From contig NZ_JABASX010000001.1 of assembly GCF_016107655.1 (NCBI RefSeq), positions 558,001 to 622,000 on the forward strand: a stretch of 64,000 nt of DNA, in the 5' to 3' direction. The notes beneath the pieces were generated by a model, which did not search any database, was not told the origin of the DNA, and saw only the letters and a list, made by a program, of their open reading frames with translations. The DNA is from Brevibacterium antiquum (GTDB lineage: Bacteria; Actinomycetota; Actinomycetes; Actinomycetales; Brevibacteriaceae). The stretch's first letter is position 1, and every line of letters starts with the position of its first letter. A program made the position numbers and the translations under genes. Below are positions 37,688 through 48,588 of this stretch, in pieces.

Positions 37688-40600
37688 ATGACGCAACCGT
37701 TGTATCCCAAGGTATCGACCTCGGCCTTCGGCCTCAGTGCCTCGCCGGATTTCCCCGCCATCGAAGACGCCGTGCTCGACTACTGGAAACAGGACGATAC
37801 GTTCCAGGCCTCGATCGACCAGCGCGACCCCGGCGAGAACGGTGAGAACGAGTTCGTCTTCTACGACGGACCTCCCTTCGCCAACGGACTGCCCCACTAC
37901 GGTCACCTCCTGACCGGGTACGTCAAGGACGTCGTCCCACGCTTCCAGACGATGCGGGGCAAGAAAGTGGATCGCCGCTTCGGCTGGGATACCCACGGCC
38001 TTCCCGCAGAGCTTGAGGCCGAACGTCAGCTGGGCATCACCGACAAGTCGGAGATCAGCGGCATGGGCTTGGCCGCATTCAACGACGCCTGCCGTTCCTC
38101 AGTCCTGAAGTACACGAAGGAATGGGAAGAGTACGTCACCCGCCAGGGTCGGTGGGTCGACTTCGACAACGACTACAAGACGCTCAACGTCGAATACATG
38201 GAAAGCGTGATCTGGGCGTTCAAACAGCTCTGGGACAAGGGGCTCGTCTACGAGGGCTACCGCGTTCTGCCCTACTGCTGGAAAGACCAGACTCCGCTGT
38301 CGAACCACGAACTGCGCATGGACGACGATGTCTACAAGTCGCGCCAGGATCCGGCCGTGACCATCGGATACAAGCTCAAGGACTCCGATGAATGGGTCCT
38401 GATCTGGACGACGACGCCGTGGACTGTTCCGTCCAACCAGGCTGTCGCGGTCAATCCCGAGATCCCGCTGGCAGCCGTCGTCGCCGGTGAAGACGGTGCA
38501 CAAGAGCTGCAGGGAAAGACACTGATCCTCGCCGAGGCACGCCTCGGCTCATACTCCCGTGAGCTCGGGGAGAACCCCGAGGTGCTGCGCACATTCTCCG
38601 GCAGTGAGCTTCTCGGTCGTGAATACGAGCCTCCCTTCCCGTACTTCGAAGGTCGCCAAGAGGAGTTCGGTGAACGGATGCACACCATCCTCGAAGCCGA
38701 GTTCGTCACCACGGACGAAGGCACCGGAATCGTCCACCAGTCTCCGGCTTTCGGTGAAGAGGACAAGGACCTCACCGATTCCTACGGCATCACCGCCGTG
38801 CGTCCCGTCGACGACGCAGGCTGCTTCGACTCCACGGTCGCCGACTACGCGGGACAGCAGGTCTTCGACGCCAACAAGGGCATCATCAAGGACCTGCGCA
38901 ACGGCACCGGGCCGATGGCAGATCGTTCGGCACTGCTGATCCGGCACGAATCCTATGAGCACTCCTACCCGCACTGCTGGCGCTGCCGCAATCCGCTGAT
39001 CTACCGCGCTGTGTCCTCCTGGTTCGTCCGGGTGACCGAGTTCAAGGACCGCATGGTCGAACTCAACGAGCAGATCAACTGGGTGCCCGACAATGTCAAG
39101 CACGGACAGTTCGGCAAATGGCTGGAGAACGCACGCGACTGGTCGATCTCACGCAACCGCTTCTGGGGTTCGCCGATCCCGGTATGGACCTCAGACGACC
39201 CCTCGTATCCGCGCACCGATGTGTACGGGTCCCTGGCCGACATCGAGGCCGACTTCGGTCGCCTGCCGGTCAATGACCAAGGTGAAGTCGACCTCCACCG
39301 CCCCTGGGTCGACGACCTGGTACGACCCAACCCTGACGATCCGACCGGTCAGTCGATGATGCGCCGCATCCCTGAGATCTTCGACGTCTGGTTCGACTCG
39401 GGATCCATGAGCTACGCACAGGTCCACTACCCGTTCGAGAACTCCGAATGGTTCGACAATCATTTCCCCGCCGACTTCATCGTGGAGTATGTCGGACAGA
39501 CTCGCGGCTGGTTCTATCTCCTGCACGTGCTCTCCACAGCGATCTTCGATCGTCCTGCCTTCACCAATTGCATCTCCCACGGCATCGTCTTGGGCTCCGA
39601 CGGAGCGAAGATGTCGAAATCGCTGCGCAACTATCCCGACGTCAACGAGGTCTTCGATCGCGACGGCTCCGATGCGATGCGCTGGTTCCTCATGGCCTCG
39701 TCCATCCTGCGAGGCGGCAACCTCGTCGTGACCGAGCAGGGTATCCGCGATGGAGTGCGACAGGTCGTTCTCCCGCTCTGGAACACCTGGCAGTTCTTCG
39801 CCACCTACTCCAACACCGCAGACGGGGCAGACGGAGAGAAGGCCGGCTACCGGGCCGATTCCCGCTATGATTCGAGCCAGGTCCTTGACCGGTATCTGCT
39901 GGCGAAGACTCACGACCTGATCGCAGAGTTCGCGGACGCCATGGAGGGCCTCGACATCTGGGCGGCCTGCGAACTCGTGCGCAGCTACCTCGACATGCTC
40001 ACCAACTGGTACGTGCGTCGTTCCCGTCGCCGCTTCTGGGACGGCACCGAGGCGACCCACGAGTCATTCGACGTGTTCTACACCTGCCTCGAAGCCTTCT
40101 GCCGGGTCGCAGCCCCACTGCTGCCATTCACCGTCGAAGAGATCTACCGTGGGCTCACCGGCGAACGGTCGGTCCACTTGGCCGACTACCCGGATGCGAG
40201 TCTGTTCCCCGCCGATGATCAGCTCGTGTCCGCGATGGATCTGACCCGCGACATCTGCTCAACGGCTTCCTCCGTGCGCAAGGCCAACAAGCTGCGGGTG
40301 CGCCTGCCTCTGGCCAAGCTCACCGTTGCTGATGACACCGAGCTGGGCAGCGAGTTCACCGACATCATCTCCGATGAGCTCAACGTCCGCGAGGTCGAAG
40401 TGCTCGACGTCGCCGAGGCGGAAGCTGCAGGATTCTCCCTGTCGCAGAGTCTCGTCATCAATGCCCGCGCCGCAGGCCCCAGGCTGGGCAAGCAGGTGCA
40501 GCAGGTGATCAAGGCCTCGAAGACCGGCGATTGGTCGGTCGCCGACGACGGCACCGTCACCAGCGGTGGAATCGACTTGGTCGATGGCGAATACACCGTG

Positions 40601-40954
40601 GAGTCGGTGGCCGAATCCGGCACCGAGGGAATGGAGCTGGCTGCGCTCGACTCCGGCTTCCTGGCACTCGATACACGTGTCACCCCTGAGCTCGAGGCCG
40701 AAGGCGTCGCTCGTGACGCGGTCCGCGCCATCCAGGGAATCCGCAAACAGCTGGACCTGCACATCTCCGATCGGATCACCGTCGTCATCGAGGCGGAGAC
40801 GGATCTGGCGGCCGCGCTGAGCGCCCATCAGGACCTCATCGCCGGTGAGACCCTGACCACCTCACTCGACTTCGCAGACGTCGAGAGTGCCGGGCAGGTC
40901 TTCACTCCTGAAGAGCTGCCTGCGGGAACGCGTCTCGCTGTGAGCCGAGCATGA
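37688..40954 (+). CDS. ileS: Isoleucyl-tRNA synthetase (eukaryote-like type)
   Basis: IleS charges tRNA-Ile. The 1088-residue protein has HYGH (70-73) in [14 protein letters not shown], the KMSKS motif at 641-645, an editing domain between them, and a long C-terminal anticodon domain. HYGH and the overall layout match the eukaryote-like class that is naturally less sensitive to mupirocin and is usual in actinobacteria. ATG 37688 has AAAGGA 5 bases upstream, the site masked in the T-box off state. folC overlaps its stop by 4 bases. Confidence 0.96.
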   Translation: MTQPLYPKVSTSAFGLSASPDFPAIEDAVLDYWKQDDTFQASIDQRDPGENGENEFVFYDGPPFANGLPHYGHLLTGYVKDVVPRFQTMRGKKVDRRFGWDTHGLPAELEAERQLGITDKSEISGMGLAAFNDACRSSVLKYTKEWEEYVTRQGRWVDFDNDYKTLNVEYMESVIWAFKQLWDKGLVYEGYRVLPYCWKDQTPLSNHELRMDDDVYKSRQDPAVTIGYKLKDSDEWVLIWTTTPWTVPSNQAVAVNPEIPLAAVVAGEDGAQELQGKTLILAEARLGSYSRELGENPEVLRTFSGSELLGREYEPPFPYFEGRQEEFGERMHTILEAEFVTTDEGTGIVHQSPAFGEEDKDLTDSYGITAVRPVDDAGCFDSTVADYAGQQVFDANKGIIKDLRNGTGPMADRSALLIRHESYEHSYPHCWRCRNPLIYRAVSSWFVRVTEFKDRMVELNEQINWVPDNVKHGQFGKWLENARDWSISRNRFWGSPIPVWTSDDPSYPRTDVYGSLADIEADFGRLPVNDQGEVDLHRPWVDDLVRPNPDDPTGQSMMRRIPEIFDVWFDSGSMSYAQVHYPFENSEWFDNHFPADFIVEYVGQTRGWFYLLHVLSTAIFDRPAFTNCISHGIVLGSDGAKMSKSLRNYPDVNEVFDRDGSDAMRWFLMASSILRGGNLVVTEQGIRDGVRQVVLPLWNTWQFFATYSNTADGADGEKAGYRADSRYDSSQVLDRYLLAKTHDLIAEFADAMEGLDIWAACELVRSYLDMLTNWYVRRSRRRFWDGTEATHESFDVFYTCLEAFCRVAAPLLPFTVEEIYRGLTGERSVHLADYPDASLFPADDQLVSAMDLTRDICSTASSVRKANKLRVRLPLAKLTVADDTELGSEFTDIISDELNVREVEVLDVAEAEAAGFSLSQSLVINARAAGPRLGKQVQQVIKASKTGDWSVADDGTVTSGGIDLVDGEYTVESVAESGTEGMELAALDSGFLALDTRVTPELEAEGVARDAVRAIQGIRKQLDLHISDRITVVIEAETDLAAALSAHQDLIAGETLTTSLDFADVESAGQVFTPEELPAGTRLAVSRA

Positions 40955-42339
40955 GCACGGACGAGCGCGACGAGAAGTCGCAGGCCCAGCTCGTCCGCGT
41001 GTATGCGGCACTGCTGGCACGAGCGGGGGAGACCCAGATCGAGGTCCGACTCGACGCGACTCGTCGTGCCTGCGAGCTCCTCGGCGACATTCATCAGGCC
41101 GCACCGGTCATCACGGTGACCGGAACGAACGGCAAAACCTCGACTGCTCGCATGATCGACTCGATCGTGTCTGCTCACGACTTGAGAGTGGGCCGCTTCA
41201 CGAGTCCGCATCTGCATTCGGTGACCGAGCGGATCTCTGTCGACGGCGGTCCTGTCGCCGCTGAGACCTTCGTCCGCATTCACGACGAGATCTCACCGGT
41301 GCTCGACCTCGTCGACGCGGAGCTCGTCGCCGAAGGGCGTGGAAAGCTGACCTTCTTCGAGGCGCTGACGATCCTGGCCTTCGCCGTGTTCGCAGACGCC
41401 CCGGTCGACGTGGTGGTCACCGAAGTTGGAATGGGCGGCGAATGGGATTCGACGAACGTTGCCGATGCGCAGGTCTGTGTCTTCACGAAGATCGGCCTCG
41501 ACCATCAGCAGTTCCTCGGTGACACGCTCACCGAGATCGCCACCACCAAAGCAGGAATCCTCAATCGCAGTCTCGATCCTTCTCCAGCACCGAATCCGGT
41601 CGCTGTCATCGCTGCACAGACCGAAGAGGCGCAGACTGCTCTGGACGCCGAGGTGGAGCGGCGGCAGACTCTCGCGTTGACCGAGGACCGCAGCTTCCGG
41701 CTCCTCGACCGCACAAGAGCGGTCGATGGACAGCTCATCACCGTGCAGGGGGTTCGGGATGTCTACACCGACATCTTCCTGCCGCTGCACGGCATCCATC
41801 AGGCACACAATGCCGCCATTGCGCTGGTCGCGGCGGAGGCGTTTCTGAGTGATGAGGACAAGCCGCTGGTCCTCGACACCGTGGCCGAGGGCCTGTCACG
41901 TGTGACATCACCCGGCCGGGCCGAGCTTGTCCGGACAGGACCGGCAGTGGTCGTCGACGGGGCGCACAACCCCGACGCTGCCCATGTGCTGGCCGAGACC
42001 ATCACCGAGGCATTCGACTTCGACTACACGGTGATGGTTCTGGCGATGTTCGCCGACAAGGACATCCTCGGCGTGCTCGAGGAGCTTCACCGCAGCGCCG
42101 ATGTGTTCGTCGTGAGCCAGGCACTGAATTCTCGTGCACTTGATGCCCATGAACTCGCCGAGGCTGTCCGCGAATGGGTGGATGAGGACTCCGTGATCGA
42201 GACACCGGATCTCAACGCTGCCCTGATGAAGGCCATCGATCTGGCCAACAGCTCCGGGGCAACGAGCCCTGGAATCGTGGTCACCGGTTCTCTGCACACC
42301 GTGGCAGAGGCCCGTCTGCTGCTCGGCAAGGAGGAATGA
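40951..42339 (+). CDS. folC: Folylpolyglutamate/dihydrofolate synthase
   Basis: FolC adds glutamate to dihydropteroate and folates using ATP. The 462-residue Mur-ligase-fold protein has the P-loop TGTNGKTST (57-65), then [31 protein letters not shown] and the C-terminal [10 protein letters not shown]. The ATG overlaps the ileS stop (ATGA), so folC is coupled to ileS and may come under its T-box. The DUF4233 gene follows after 4 bases. Confidence 0.95.
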   Translation: MSTDERDEKSQAQLVRVYAALLARAGETQIEVRLDATRRACELLGDIHQAAPVITVTGTNGKTSTARMIDSIVSAHDLRVGRFTSPHLHSVTERISVDGGPVAAETFVRIHDEISPVLDLVDAELVAEGRGKLTFFEALTILAFAVFADAPVDVVVTEVGMGGEWDSTNVADAQVCVFTKIGLDHQQFLGDTLTEIATTKAGILNRSLDPSPAPNPVAVIAAQTEEAQTALDAEVERRQTLALTEDRSFRLLDRTRAVDGQLITVQGVRDVYTDIFLPLHGIHQAHNAAIALVAAEAFLSDEDKPLVLDTVAEGLSRVTSPGRAELVRTGPAVVVDGAHNPDAAHVLAETITEAFDFDYTVMVLAMFADKDILGVLEELHRSADVFVVSQALNSRALDAHELAEAVREWVDEDSVIETPDLNAALMKAIDLANSSGATSPGIVVTGSLHTVAEARLLLGKEE

Positions 42340-42343
42340 TCCG

Positions 42344-42709
42344 ATGAAATCGAAGTTTCCCGTCCTGTGCGGCTCGATCCTCATCTGTGAGCTCTTCGTC
42401 GTCTACTTCGCAGTGCTCACTGCCTACGGCCTGGCGGTGAAGGCAGCAGGATCTCTGAGCTTGGGGCAACTGCTCCTCGGCGCGTCCGTGATTGCCGCTC
42501 TGGCCATCGTGTCGGTCCTGCTGCTGCCACGACGCATCGGTCAGAAGCGACCGGGTGTGGCACTGGGCTGGGTCGTGCAGATCCTCCTGCTGGCTTCGGG
42601 ATTCCTCGTCACCTCGATGTTCTTCGTCGCAGCGATCTTCATCGCCCTGTGGGCGGTGTCGGTGTACTGGTCGGCGAGGATCGACAGGGAAGTGGCGGAG
42701 CGAGCCTGA
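42344..42709 (+). CDS. DUF4233-type membrane protein
   Basis: The 121-residue membrane protein has about four helices (starting near residues 9, 40, 70 and 90) and a short acidic/basic tail. It starts 4 bases after folC. Its position between folC and ndk and the C-terminal WAVSVYWSARIDREV pattern match the actinobacterial DUF4233 family, whose function is unknown. It is probably in the ileS-folC transcript. Confidence 0.8.
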   Translation: MKSKFPVLCGSILICELFVVYFAVLTAYGLAVKAAGSLSLGQLLLGASVIAALAIVSVLLLPRRIGQKRPGVALGWVVQILLLASGFLVTSMFFVAAIFIALWAVSVYWSARIDREVAERA

Positions 42710-42785
42710 ACCGCCTCGGCGGTCAATGAACTCAACGGCGGTTAAACTGTGACCGCCGATCATCGCACTAACGAAAAGGACCGGA

Positions 42786-43202
42786 ATGGAACGCACTCTC
42801 ATCCTCATCAAACCCGATGGTGTCGCACGAGGACTCGTGGGACAGATCCTCGCTCGGATCGAATCCAAGGGATATGCCATCGATGCTCTGTCGCTGCGCA
42901 CCGCGACCGCGGAAGAACTCTCCGCGCACTACGCAGAGCACGAAGGCAAACCCTTCTACCAGCCCCTCGTCGACTTCATGTCCGAAGGACCGATCGTGTC
43001 GATCATCGCCTCCGGTCAGGGAGTGATCCCTGGATTCCGTTCGCTGGCGGGTGCAACCGACCCGACAGCGGCGGCGCCGGGCACCATTCGCGGCGATCTT
43101 GGCCGCGACTGGGGCGAGAAGGTCCAGAAGAATCTCGTGCACGGATCCGATTCCGTTGAATCTGCCGAACGCGAGATCGGAATCTGGTTCCCCGCCGTAT
43201 AG
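42786..43202 (+). CDS. ndk: Nucleoside diphosphate kinase
   Basis: Ndk balances nucleoside triphosphate pools by phosphate transfer through a phosphohistidine. The 138-residue protein has ERTLILIKPDGVARGLVG at the start and the active-site His119 in NLVHGSDS. GAREIGIWF-like ending (EREIGIWFPA) is standard. AAAAGGA lies 7 bases before the ATG. A strong terminator follows. Confidence 0.97.
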   Translation: MERTLILIKPDGVARGLVGQILARIESKGYAIDALSLRTATAEELSAHYAEHEGKPFYQPLVDFMSEGPIVSIIASGQGVIPGFRSLAGATDPTAAAPGTIRGDLGRDWGEKVQKNLVHGSDSVESAEREIGIWFPAV

Positions 43203-43215
43203 ATCTCAGCGCACA

Positions 43216-43274
43216 GACGCGGGTGCCCTGCAGCTGTCCTTCCTCAGAGGGAACGGTCGCAGGGCACCCGCGTC
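43216..43274. terminator. Bidirectional terminator between ndk and VKOR
   Basis: Sixteen-base perfect arms (43216-43231 and 43259-43274) enclose a 27-base loop and are followed by ATTTC. It lies between convergent genes. Confidence 0.8.
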
Positions 43275-43308
43275 ATTTCATGGCAGTGGTGAGCTATTCA
43301 GGACGTGC

Positions 43309-43959
43309 TCAGAACAGGGTCGAGAAGAAGTTCCAGAACTGAACGACGATGCAGGCTGCGATGACGAGCATCCACAGAACGAAGATCGCCACGTTCTCCT
43401 TGGCGAGGACTCTGGCGATCGGATTCCGCGCGATCCGGGCGCCGAAACTGCCGGCCAGAACATTGTGGGCCGTGACAGCGACGAACATCGGGATCGTCAT
43501 CGTCCACACCACCATGCACCAGGGACAGCCGACGCCGATCTTGTAGATCGAGACGTAGAACAGGAACATGACGAGAACGGTGCCGAGGGCGAGGCCGATG
43601 TTGAGTCCGACCATGATCCACTTCGGGATCCTCGTCCCTGCCAGGAGCAACACGCCGAGGAGCAGTGGGAATATGAAAGCGCCGATTCCCAGGAGCTGAT
43701 TGGGGAAGCCGAAGAGCTGGCTCTCGGGAGACTCCATCACCGATCCGCAGGAGAAGAACGGGTTGAGGTCGCAGGAGAGCACCGCGTTCGGGTCCTCCAA
43801 CTTCTCGTACTTCTCGACGGCAAGAGCGAAGGATGCCAAGTAGCCGACGACGGATGCAACGATGAGGAAGATGCCGAGACTGGTCGGCCGCAGGACCCAG
43901 GATCGGGTCTGCGGCACCACGTCGATATCGTCGTCAGGGAGAGTATCTGCGGTATTCAC
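43309..43959 (-). CDS. Vitamin K epoxide reductase family protein (VKOR)
   Basis: The 216-residue membrane protein passes electrons from periplasmic DsbA-like thiols to quinone. It has four to five helices and the four expected cysteines: loop Cys63 and Cys71 (LSCDLNPFFSCGSVM) and the CPWC active site (145-148). No thioredoxin domain is fused, and no DsbA partner gene is adjacent. The start is GTG 43959 with no well-spaced ribosome site, so a leaderless transcript is possible. It converges on ndk. Confidence 0.92.
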   Translation of the reverse strand: MNTADTLPDDDIDVVPQTRSWVLRPTSLGIFLIVASVVGYLASFALAVEKYEKLEDPNAVLSCDLNPFFSCGSVMESPESQLFGFPNQLLGIGAFIFPLLLGVLLLAGTRIPKWIMVGLNIGLALGTVLVMFLFYVSIYKIGVGCPWCMVVWTMTIPMFVAVTAHNVLAGSFGARIARNPIARVLAKENVAIFVLWMLVIAACIVVQFWNFFSTLF

Positions 43960-44304
43960 ACTCCAAGAATGCCTCCCCGGACACTGCGCGGCAAACGGGG
44001 CGGCTGCGAATAGTCACATACCTGAAGTGACGGAGACCACAGACGGCGGACATCGACCGGAGCACTTCGGTTGATCTGTGACATAATGGCCAGACGGATA
44101 CTTGCTCTCACACCGAGCAGGAGAAGTGCCTCCACCGAGTCGAGGGTACGACCTCGCAGGTCGACACCAAGAAGAGGCAGCACCGAAGGCCTACGCGCTG
44201 AGCGCGAGCTGGAAGTGCCATCCACAAGTTTCGGTCCGACTTGGACCATGCAAGGATCCGAAGATCCGTGAGGTGTGGACGGAGTCTTCGGACTGGGAGA
44301 AATC
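43960..44304 (+). other. 345-base region upstream of rne, including a putative leader
   Basis: No convincing gene is present. CATAAT at 44082-44087 could be a -10 box for rne, though no good -35 is visible. That would give a 5' leader of about 210 bases. The left part must also hold the divergent VKOR promoter. A 66-codon frame at 44071-44271 has low coding character and is not called. Confidence 0.5.
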
Positions 44305-47300
44305 ATGAATGACGCGTCGAATGACGGCAACGAAGCAACAGAGGGCATCCTCGCCGATCTCGCCAATCTGCAGCAGTCGGTGAATTCCGCAGACTCCTCT
44401 CATGGGGATGTCGACGAGAGCATCAGAGCGAAGCTCGACAACATCGCCGAGGCTGCGGAGTCTCTGCGCATGCCCGAGCCGAGCGATGACGACTCGGACG
44501 AGGACGTCGAGGACGTTCCCGAGCAGGGGCCGGGCACATCGAAGAAGGCCCAGGACTCCGCAGCCAACAGGGGACTCGTGTTCGAACAGTTCGTCCGCGA
44601 ACCTGCCGGGGGTCCGCAGAATGCAGCGAGCAACGGCCGGGGGAGCGAGACGAACGATGCCTCGGAGGTCGATGACGACGATTCTGCCGACGCTGCCGCG
44701 GATACCGCCTCGCCGGCACCGGCCCCTACATTCGATCCCCGCAACCCCTTCGCGGCGCCCACTGTGGACCCTGCGCCTGCTCCGACCCCGCGCAGCGCAC
44801 CAGCCGTGCCGCACGACGGTGGACTGATCTTCCAAGTGCCCAAAGCTGAACTGGCTCAGCCCGTCCAGGTTGAGGACGACACCGATGATTCGGATGACGG
44901 CGACGAGTACGACAACGACTCGGACTACGCGGAGGCATCAGACGCCGACACGAACGGCGCGAAGAGCGATGACTCCGAGGACAATGACTCCAACGATTCC
45001 GGCGGCCGTCGGCGTCGTCGTGGAGGACGCGGCCGCCGCTCCCGCGGACGCGATGACAACGGCAGCGAATCGGATCTTGAAGATTCACCATCGTCAGCGG
45101 AGGAATCTGCCGACGAGGATTCCGACTCCCACTCGAACAGCGATTCCCACTCGAACAGACGCGAGTCACGCTCCGGCAACCGGGCGGAGAAGAAGACTCA
45201 GCAGGCAGACTCGAACAAGTCCGCCGGCGCCAAATCCTCTGATGACAAGAACTCCGGCCAGCAGTCGGAGAATCTCACTGACTCCGGTGATGATGACAGC
45301 GATGACGATGACGACAATGGTTCGCGTCGCCGTCGTCGCCGTCGCTCACGGACCCGCAGCACGGACAACGATGAGGTGACCTCGCTGAAGGGTTCGACAC
45401 GCCTCGAAGCCAAGAGGCAGCGCCGTAAGGAAGGTCGTGAGGCAGGGCGCCGCCGCCCCGTCATCACCGAGGCCGAGTTCCTGGCCCGTCGTGAATCCGT
45501 GGATCGGACCATGCTGGTGCGGGAAAGCGGCGAGCAGACACAGCTGGTCGTCGTCGAAGACGGGATCACAGTCGAGCACTACCTGAAGGAGAACCGCCAG
45601 CAGTCGTCCCTCATCGGCAATGTCTACCTGGGCAAAGTCCAGAACGTGCTGCCGAGCATGGAAGCCGCCTTCATCGACATCGGCAAGGGCCGCAATGCTG
45701 TGCTCTACGCCGGTGAAGTCAATTGGGACGCCCTCGGCATGGATGGCAAGGCTCGCCGCATCGAGGTGGCACTCAGCCCCGGCGACGCCGTCCTCGTCCA
45801 GGTCACCAAGGACCCGATCGGTCACAAGGGCGCCCGTCTGACGAGTCAGATCTCCCTGCCCGGACGTTTCCTCGTCTACGTTCCCGGCAACTCCATGACC
45901 GGAATCTCACGCAAGCTGCCCGACGTCGAGCGCAATCGACTGAAGAAGCTGCTCAAGGAACTCGTCGGTGACTCGAATGGAGTCATCGTGCGCACCGCAG
46001 CCGAAGGAGCAACGGACAAGGAACTCGGCCGGGACGTCGAACGACTGGCGAAACGGTGGGAGACCATCGAGAAGAAGTCGAAGTCGACGAAGGTGCTCGC
46101 GCCCCAGCTCCTCTACAGCGAGCCGGACATGATCGTGCGGATCATCCGCGACGTCTTCAACGAGGACTTCTCGTCTCTCGTCATCGACGGCGACGGCGCG
46201 TGGAACACGATTCACGAATACGTCGAGGCCGTGGCACCGGATCTGCTCGAGCGCGTCCACCGCTACAGCGAGGACGAAGACATCTTCGACCACTACCGGG
46301 TCGAGGAACAGGTGCAGAAGGCGCTGCAGCGCACCGTCAACCTGCCATCGGGTGGTTCGCTGGTCATCGACCGGACCGAGGCCATGACGGTCATCGACGT
46401 CAACACCGGCAAGTTCACCGGTTCAGGTGGAAATCTGGAAGAGACCGTGACCCGCAACAACCTGGAAGCGGCCGAAGAGGTCATCCGGCAGGTGCGCCTG
46501 CGGGACATCGGCGGCATCATCGTCGTCGACTTCATCGACATGGTCCTCGAATCGAACCGGGACCTCGTTGTGCGTCGCCTCGTCGAGTGCTTGGGACGCG
46601 ACAGAACCAAGCATCAGGTCGCCGAGGTGACCTCCCTGGGTCTTGTGCAGATGACGCGTAAGCGCATCGGCACCGGACTCGCAGAGTCCCTTGTCAGTGC
46701 CGGGGCCGATCTCTCCGGTCGGGGACTGCTGCTGCCGGGCTCAGAAGAGGACGGCTCGAAGGCCCACCACGGCAATCGGTCCAACCACAACGACAACTCG
46801 AACAGCAAACGTGATCGCAAGCGTCGCAGCGACAATAAGTCGTCGTCGAAGTCCAACGACTCCGAAGGCCATAGCGACGCCAACGACGCCTCGCGTTCGG
46901 CCGTAGCCGCAATTGCCAAGGCCACGCTGAAGAAGGACGAGACGGAGTCCAAGGACGCGAAGAACTCTCAGGACAACTCGGTTTCGAGCGACACCGAGTC
47001 GACGCCGAACAGTGACACCACGAAGGAATCGCAGGGCAACGAGTCCGCCGATTCGAACGGCCGCGGAAAGTCGGGCCGATCCCGCAACAGCCGGAAGCGG
47101 TCCGATGCCAAGTCCTCGGAAACGTCAGAGCCAACGTATGACGAGTCTGCTCAGGCCAAGCCGGTCCAGGACAAGCCGGTCCAGGACAAGCCGGCCCGGG
47201 CGAAAAAGCCTGAGGTGCCTGCTGCCGAGCTACCGCTGATGATCGGTGCAGACACCGCGACCAAGGTGGCCAAGGCTGAACCCGTCAAGGCAGCACCGCG

Positions 47301-47388
47301 GCGGAAGCCCGCTGCCAAGGCTCAGGCTGCTGATGAGTCGGCGCAGCAGTCGCTGCCGACCTCATTCGTCATCATCGGCGAAGACTGA
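44305..47388 (+). CDS. rne: Ribonuclease E/G
   Basis: RNase E cuts AU-rich single-stranded RNA and starts mRNA decay and rRNA/tRNA processing. The 1027-residue protein has an acidic then Arg-rich disordered N-terminal extension (1-390), an S1 domain (about 432-529), and catalytic Asp698 (VIDVNTG) and Asp742 (VVDFIDM). A disordered Asp/Ser/Lys tail follows from about 810. After MTRKRIGTGL, where the family has two zinc-linking cysteines before GRG, this protein reads VSAGADLSGRG (797-807) and has none. I chose ATG 44305 because GGGAG lies 5 bases upstream. Confidence 0.94.
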   Translation: MNDASNDGNEATEGILADLANLQQSVNSADSSHGDVDESIRAKLDNIAEAAESLRMPEPSDDDSDEDVEDVPEQGPGTSKKAQDSAANRGLVFEQFVREPAGGPQNAASNGRGSETNDASEVDDDDSADAAADTASPAPAPTFDPRNPFAAPTVDPAPAPTPRSAPAVPHDGGLIFQVPKAELAQPVQVEDDTDDSDDGDEYDNDSDYAEASDADTNGAKSDDSEDNDSNDSGGRRRRRGGRGRRSRGRDDNGSESDLEDSPSSAEESADEDSDSHSNSDSHSNRRESRSGNRAEKKTQQADSNKSAGAKSSDDKNSGQQSENLTDSGDDDSDDDDDNGSRRRRRRRSRTRSTDNDEVTSLKGSTRLEAKRQRRKEGREAGRRRPVITEAEFLARRESVDRTMLVRESGEQTQLVVVEDGITVEHYLKENRQQSSLIGNVYLGKVQNVLPSMEAAFIDIGKGRNAVLYAGEVNWDALGMDGKARRIEVALSPGDAVLVQVTKDPIGHKGARLTSQISLPGRFLVYVPGNSMTGISRKLPDVERNRLKKLLKELVGDSNGVIVRTAAEGATDKELGRDVERLAKRWETIEKKSKSTKVLAPQLLYSEPDMIVRIIRDVFNEDFSSLVIDGDGAWNTIHEYVEAVAPDLLERVHRYSEDEDIFDHYRVEEQVQKALQRTVNLPSGGSLVIDRTEAMTVIDVNTGKFTGSGGNLEETVTRNNLEAAEEVIRQVRLRDIGGIIVVDFIDMVLESNRDLVVRRLVECLGRDRTKHQVAEVTSLGLVQMTRKRIGTGLAESLVSAGADLSGRGLLLPGSEEDGSKAHHGNRSNHNDNSNSKRDRKRRSDNKSSSKSNDSEGHSDANDASRSAVAAIAKATLKKDETESKDAKNSQDNSVSSDTESTPNSDTTKESQGNESADSNGRGKSGRSRNSRKRSDAKSSETSEPTYDESAQAKPVQDKPVQDKPARAKKPEVPAAELPLMIGADTATKVAKAEPVKAAPRRKPAAKAQAADESAQQSLPTSFVIIGED

Positions 47389-47429
47389 ACATCATGTCCG
47401 CACTCATGTGAGTGATGCGGACAGACGAC

Positions 47430-47474
47430 GAGGCGTTCCGCCACCGATCAAGAGGATCGGCGGCGGGACGCCTC
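47430..47474. terminator. Bidirectional terminator between rne and the SPFH gene
   Basis: Twenty-base arms (47430-47449 and 47455-47474, a few mismatches) surround AAGAG. A smaller hairpin with GTCCGCACTCA/TGAGTGATGCGGAC precedes it at 47396-47422. The right arm touches the SPFH stop codon. Confidence 0.7.
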
Positions 47475-48588
47475 AGTTCTTGGATTCCTGATTCCTCGTC
47501 GTGCTGATGGTCGGCTGCGCAGCCTGATCACCGCAGAGTACGATCATGAGATTCGATACGAGATCGCTGCGCTCGAGATGACCGAGCTTGACGATTCTAC
47601 GTCCCTCGATCTGCTCAATGGCGGTCTCGACCATGCCGACAGCACCTTCGACGATGAGCTGGCGGGCTGCAACAACCGCTGTAGCCTGCTGGCGTTGGAG
47701 CATGGCGCGCGCAATCTCCGCCGCGTAGGCCAGTTGCGTGATGCGCGATTCGATGATGGTCACGCCAGCGGCAGCGACTCGTGCTGCGACCTCATTGGAG
47801 AGTTTCGACGTGATCTCATCGGCGTTGTCGCGCAGGGACATCCGGTTCGGATCCGAGGAATCGTAGGCATAGGAGTTTGCTATGTGGCGCACAGCAGTCT
47901 CGGCCTGGATGGCGACGAACTCCTCGAAGTCATCGACCTCGAACAGTGCCTGAGCCGTGTCTTGGACCTGCCAGACGACCACGGCGCCGATTTCGATCGG
48001 ATTGCCGTCGAGGTCGTTGACCTTCAGTGTGGAAGTCTCGTGGTTGCGGATGCGTGTCGAAACTTGAATCTTCGAATAGAAGGGGTTGACGAAGCGCAGT
48101 CCGGATTGGCGAACTGTGCCGACGTACTTCCCGTAGAGCTGGAGCACGACAGCATTGCCCGGAGCCACCGAGGTGCACCCCTTGAACATGAACATCGATG
48201 CGATGAACATGACGATTGCGAGCACAATGAGGATGACCCCGACCGCGGCCTGGGCCACGGTCATGATGAATCCGAACACTGCGAGCAGAAGCGCCAGGAT
48301 CAACAGAATGACCCCGCCGACGATAGCGAAGTATCCAGATACGCCGCCCGCCGAGGTCTCCCTGACACGTTCGCCCTCGACAGATGCGATTCTCGACGGC
48401 CCGGGTCGGCGTTGGCGCGGAGGAACTCCAGGGGACATCTGCGGTCCACCCTGCAGGGGCCGCTGCGGGTGACCCTGAGAACCGGAGCCGGGCTGCTGGC
48501 CGCGCCCGGGCAGAGGTTGCTGTGGTGTCGGCTGAGATCCGGGTGGCTGATTCGGAGGAGGACCGTGCTGATGAGGGCTCTGAGTCAT
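47473..48588 (-). CDS. SPFH/band 7 membrane protein
   Basis: The 371-residue protein starts with a Pro/Gln/Gly-rich cytoplasmic tail (1-65). Two close membrane helices (about 84-110 and 113-135) follow, then an SPFH domain with GLRFVNPFYSKIQVSTRIRNHET and GNPIEIGAVVVWQV. A helical C-terminus with EIARAMLQRQQATAVVAARQLIVEGAVGM completes it. SPFH proteins organise membrane microdomains or regulate proteases; the role here is not known. It is divergent from the AGCS symporter gene and has a weak ribosome site. Confidence 0.88.
   Translation of the reverse strand: MTQSPHQHGPPPNQPPGSQPTPQQPLPGRGQQPGSGSQGHPQRPLQGGPQMSPGVPPRQRRPGPSRIASVEGERVRETSAGGVSGYFAIVGGVILLILALLLAVFGFIMTVAQAAVGVILIVLAIVMFIASMFMFKGCTSVAPGNAVVLQLYGKYVGTVRQSGLRFVNPFYSKIQVSTRIRNHETSTLKVNDLDGNPIEIGAVVVWQVQDTAQALFEVDDFEEFVAIQAETAVRHIANSYAYDSSDPNRMSLRDNADEITSKLSNEVAARVAAAGVTIIESRITQLAYAAEIARAMLQRQQATAVVAARQLIVEGAVGMVETAIEQIEGRRIVKLGHLERSDLVSNLMIVLCGDQAAQPTISTTRNQESKN

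Noticed and set aside
43051-44013. 320-codon frame on the + strand
   Set aside because: It covers the ndk end, a terminator and the VKOR gene in antisense; acidic low-complexity product.
44071-44271. 66-codon frame in the rne leader
   Set aside because: Ser/Arg/Pro-rich, no ribosome site, and better explained as part of an untranslated leader; ribosome profiling could overturn this.
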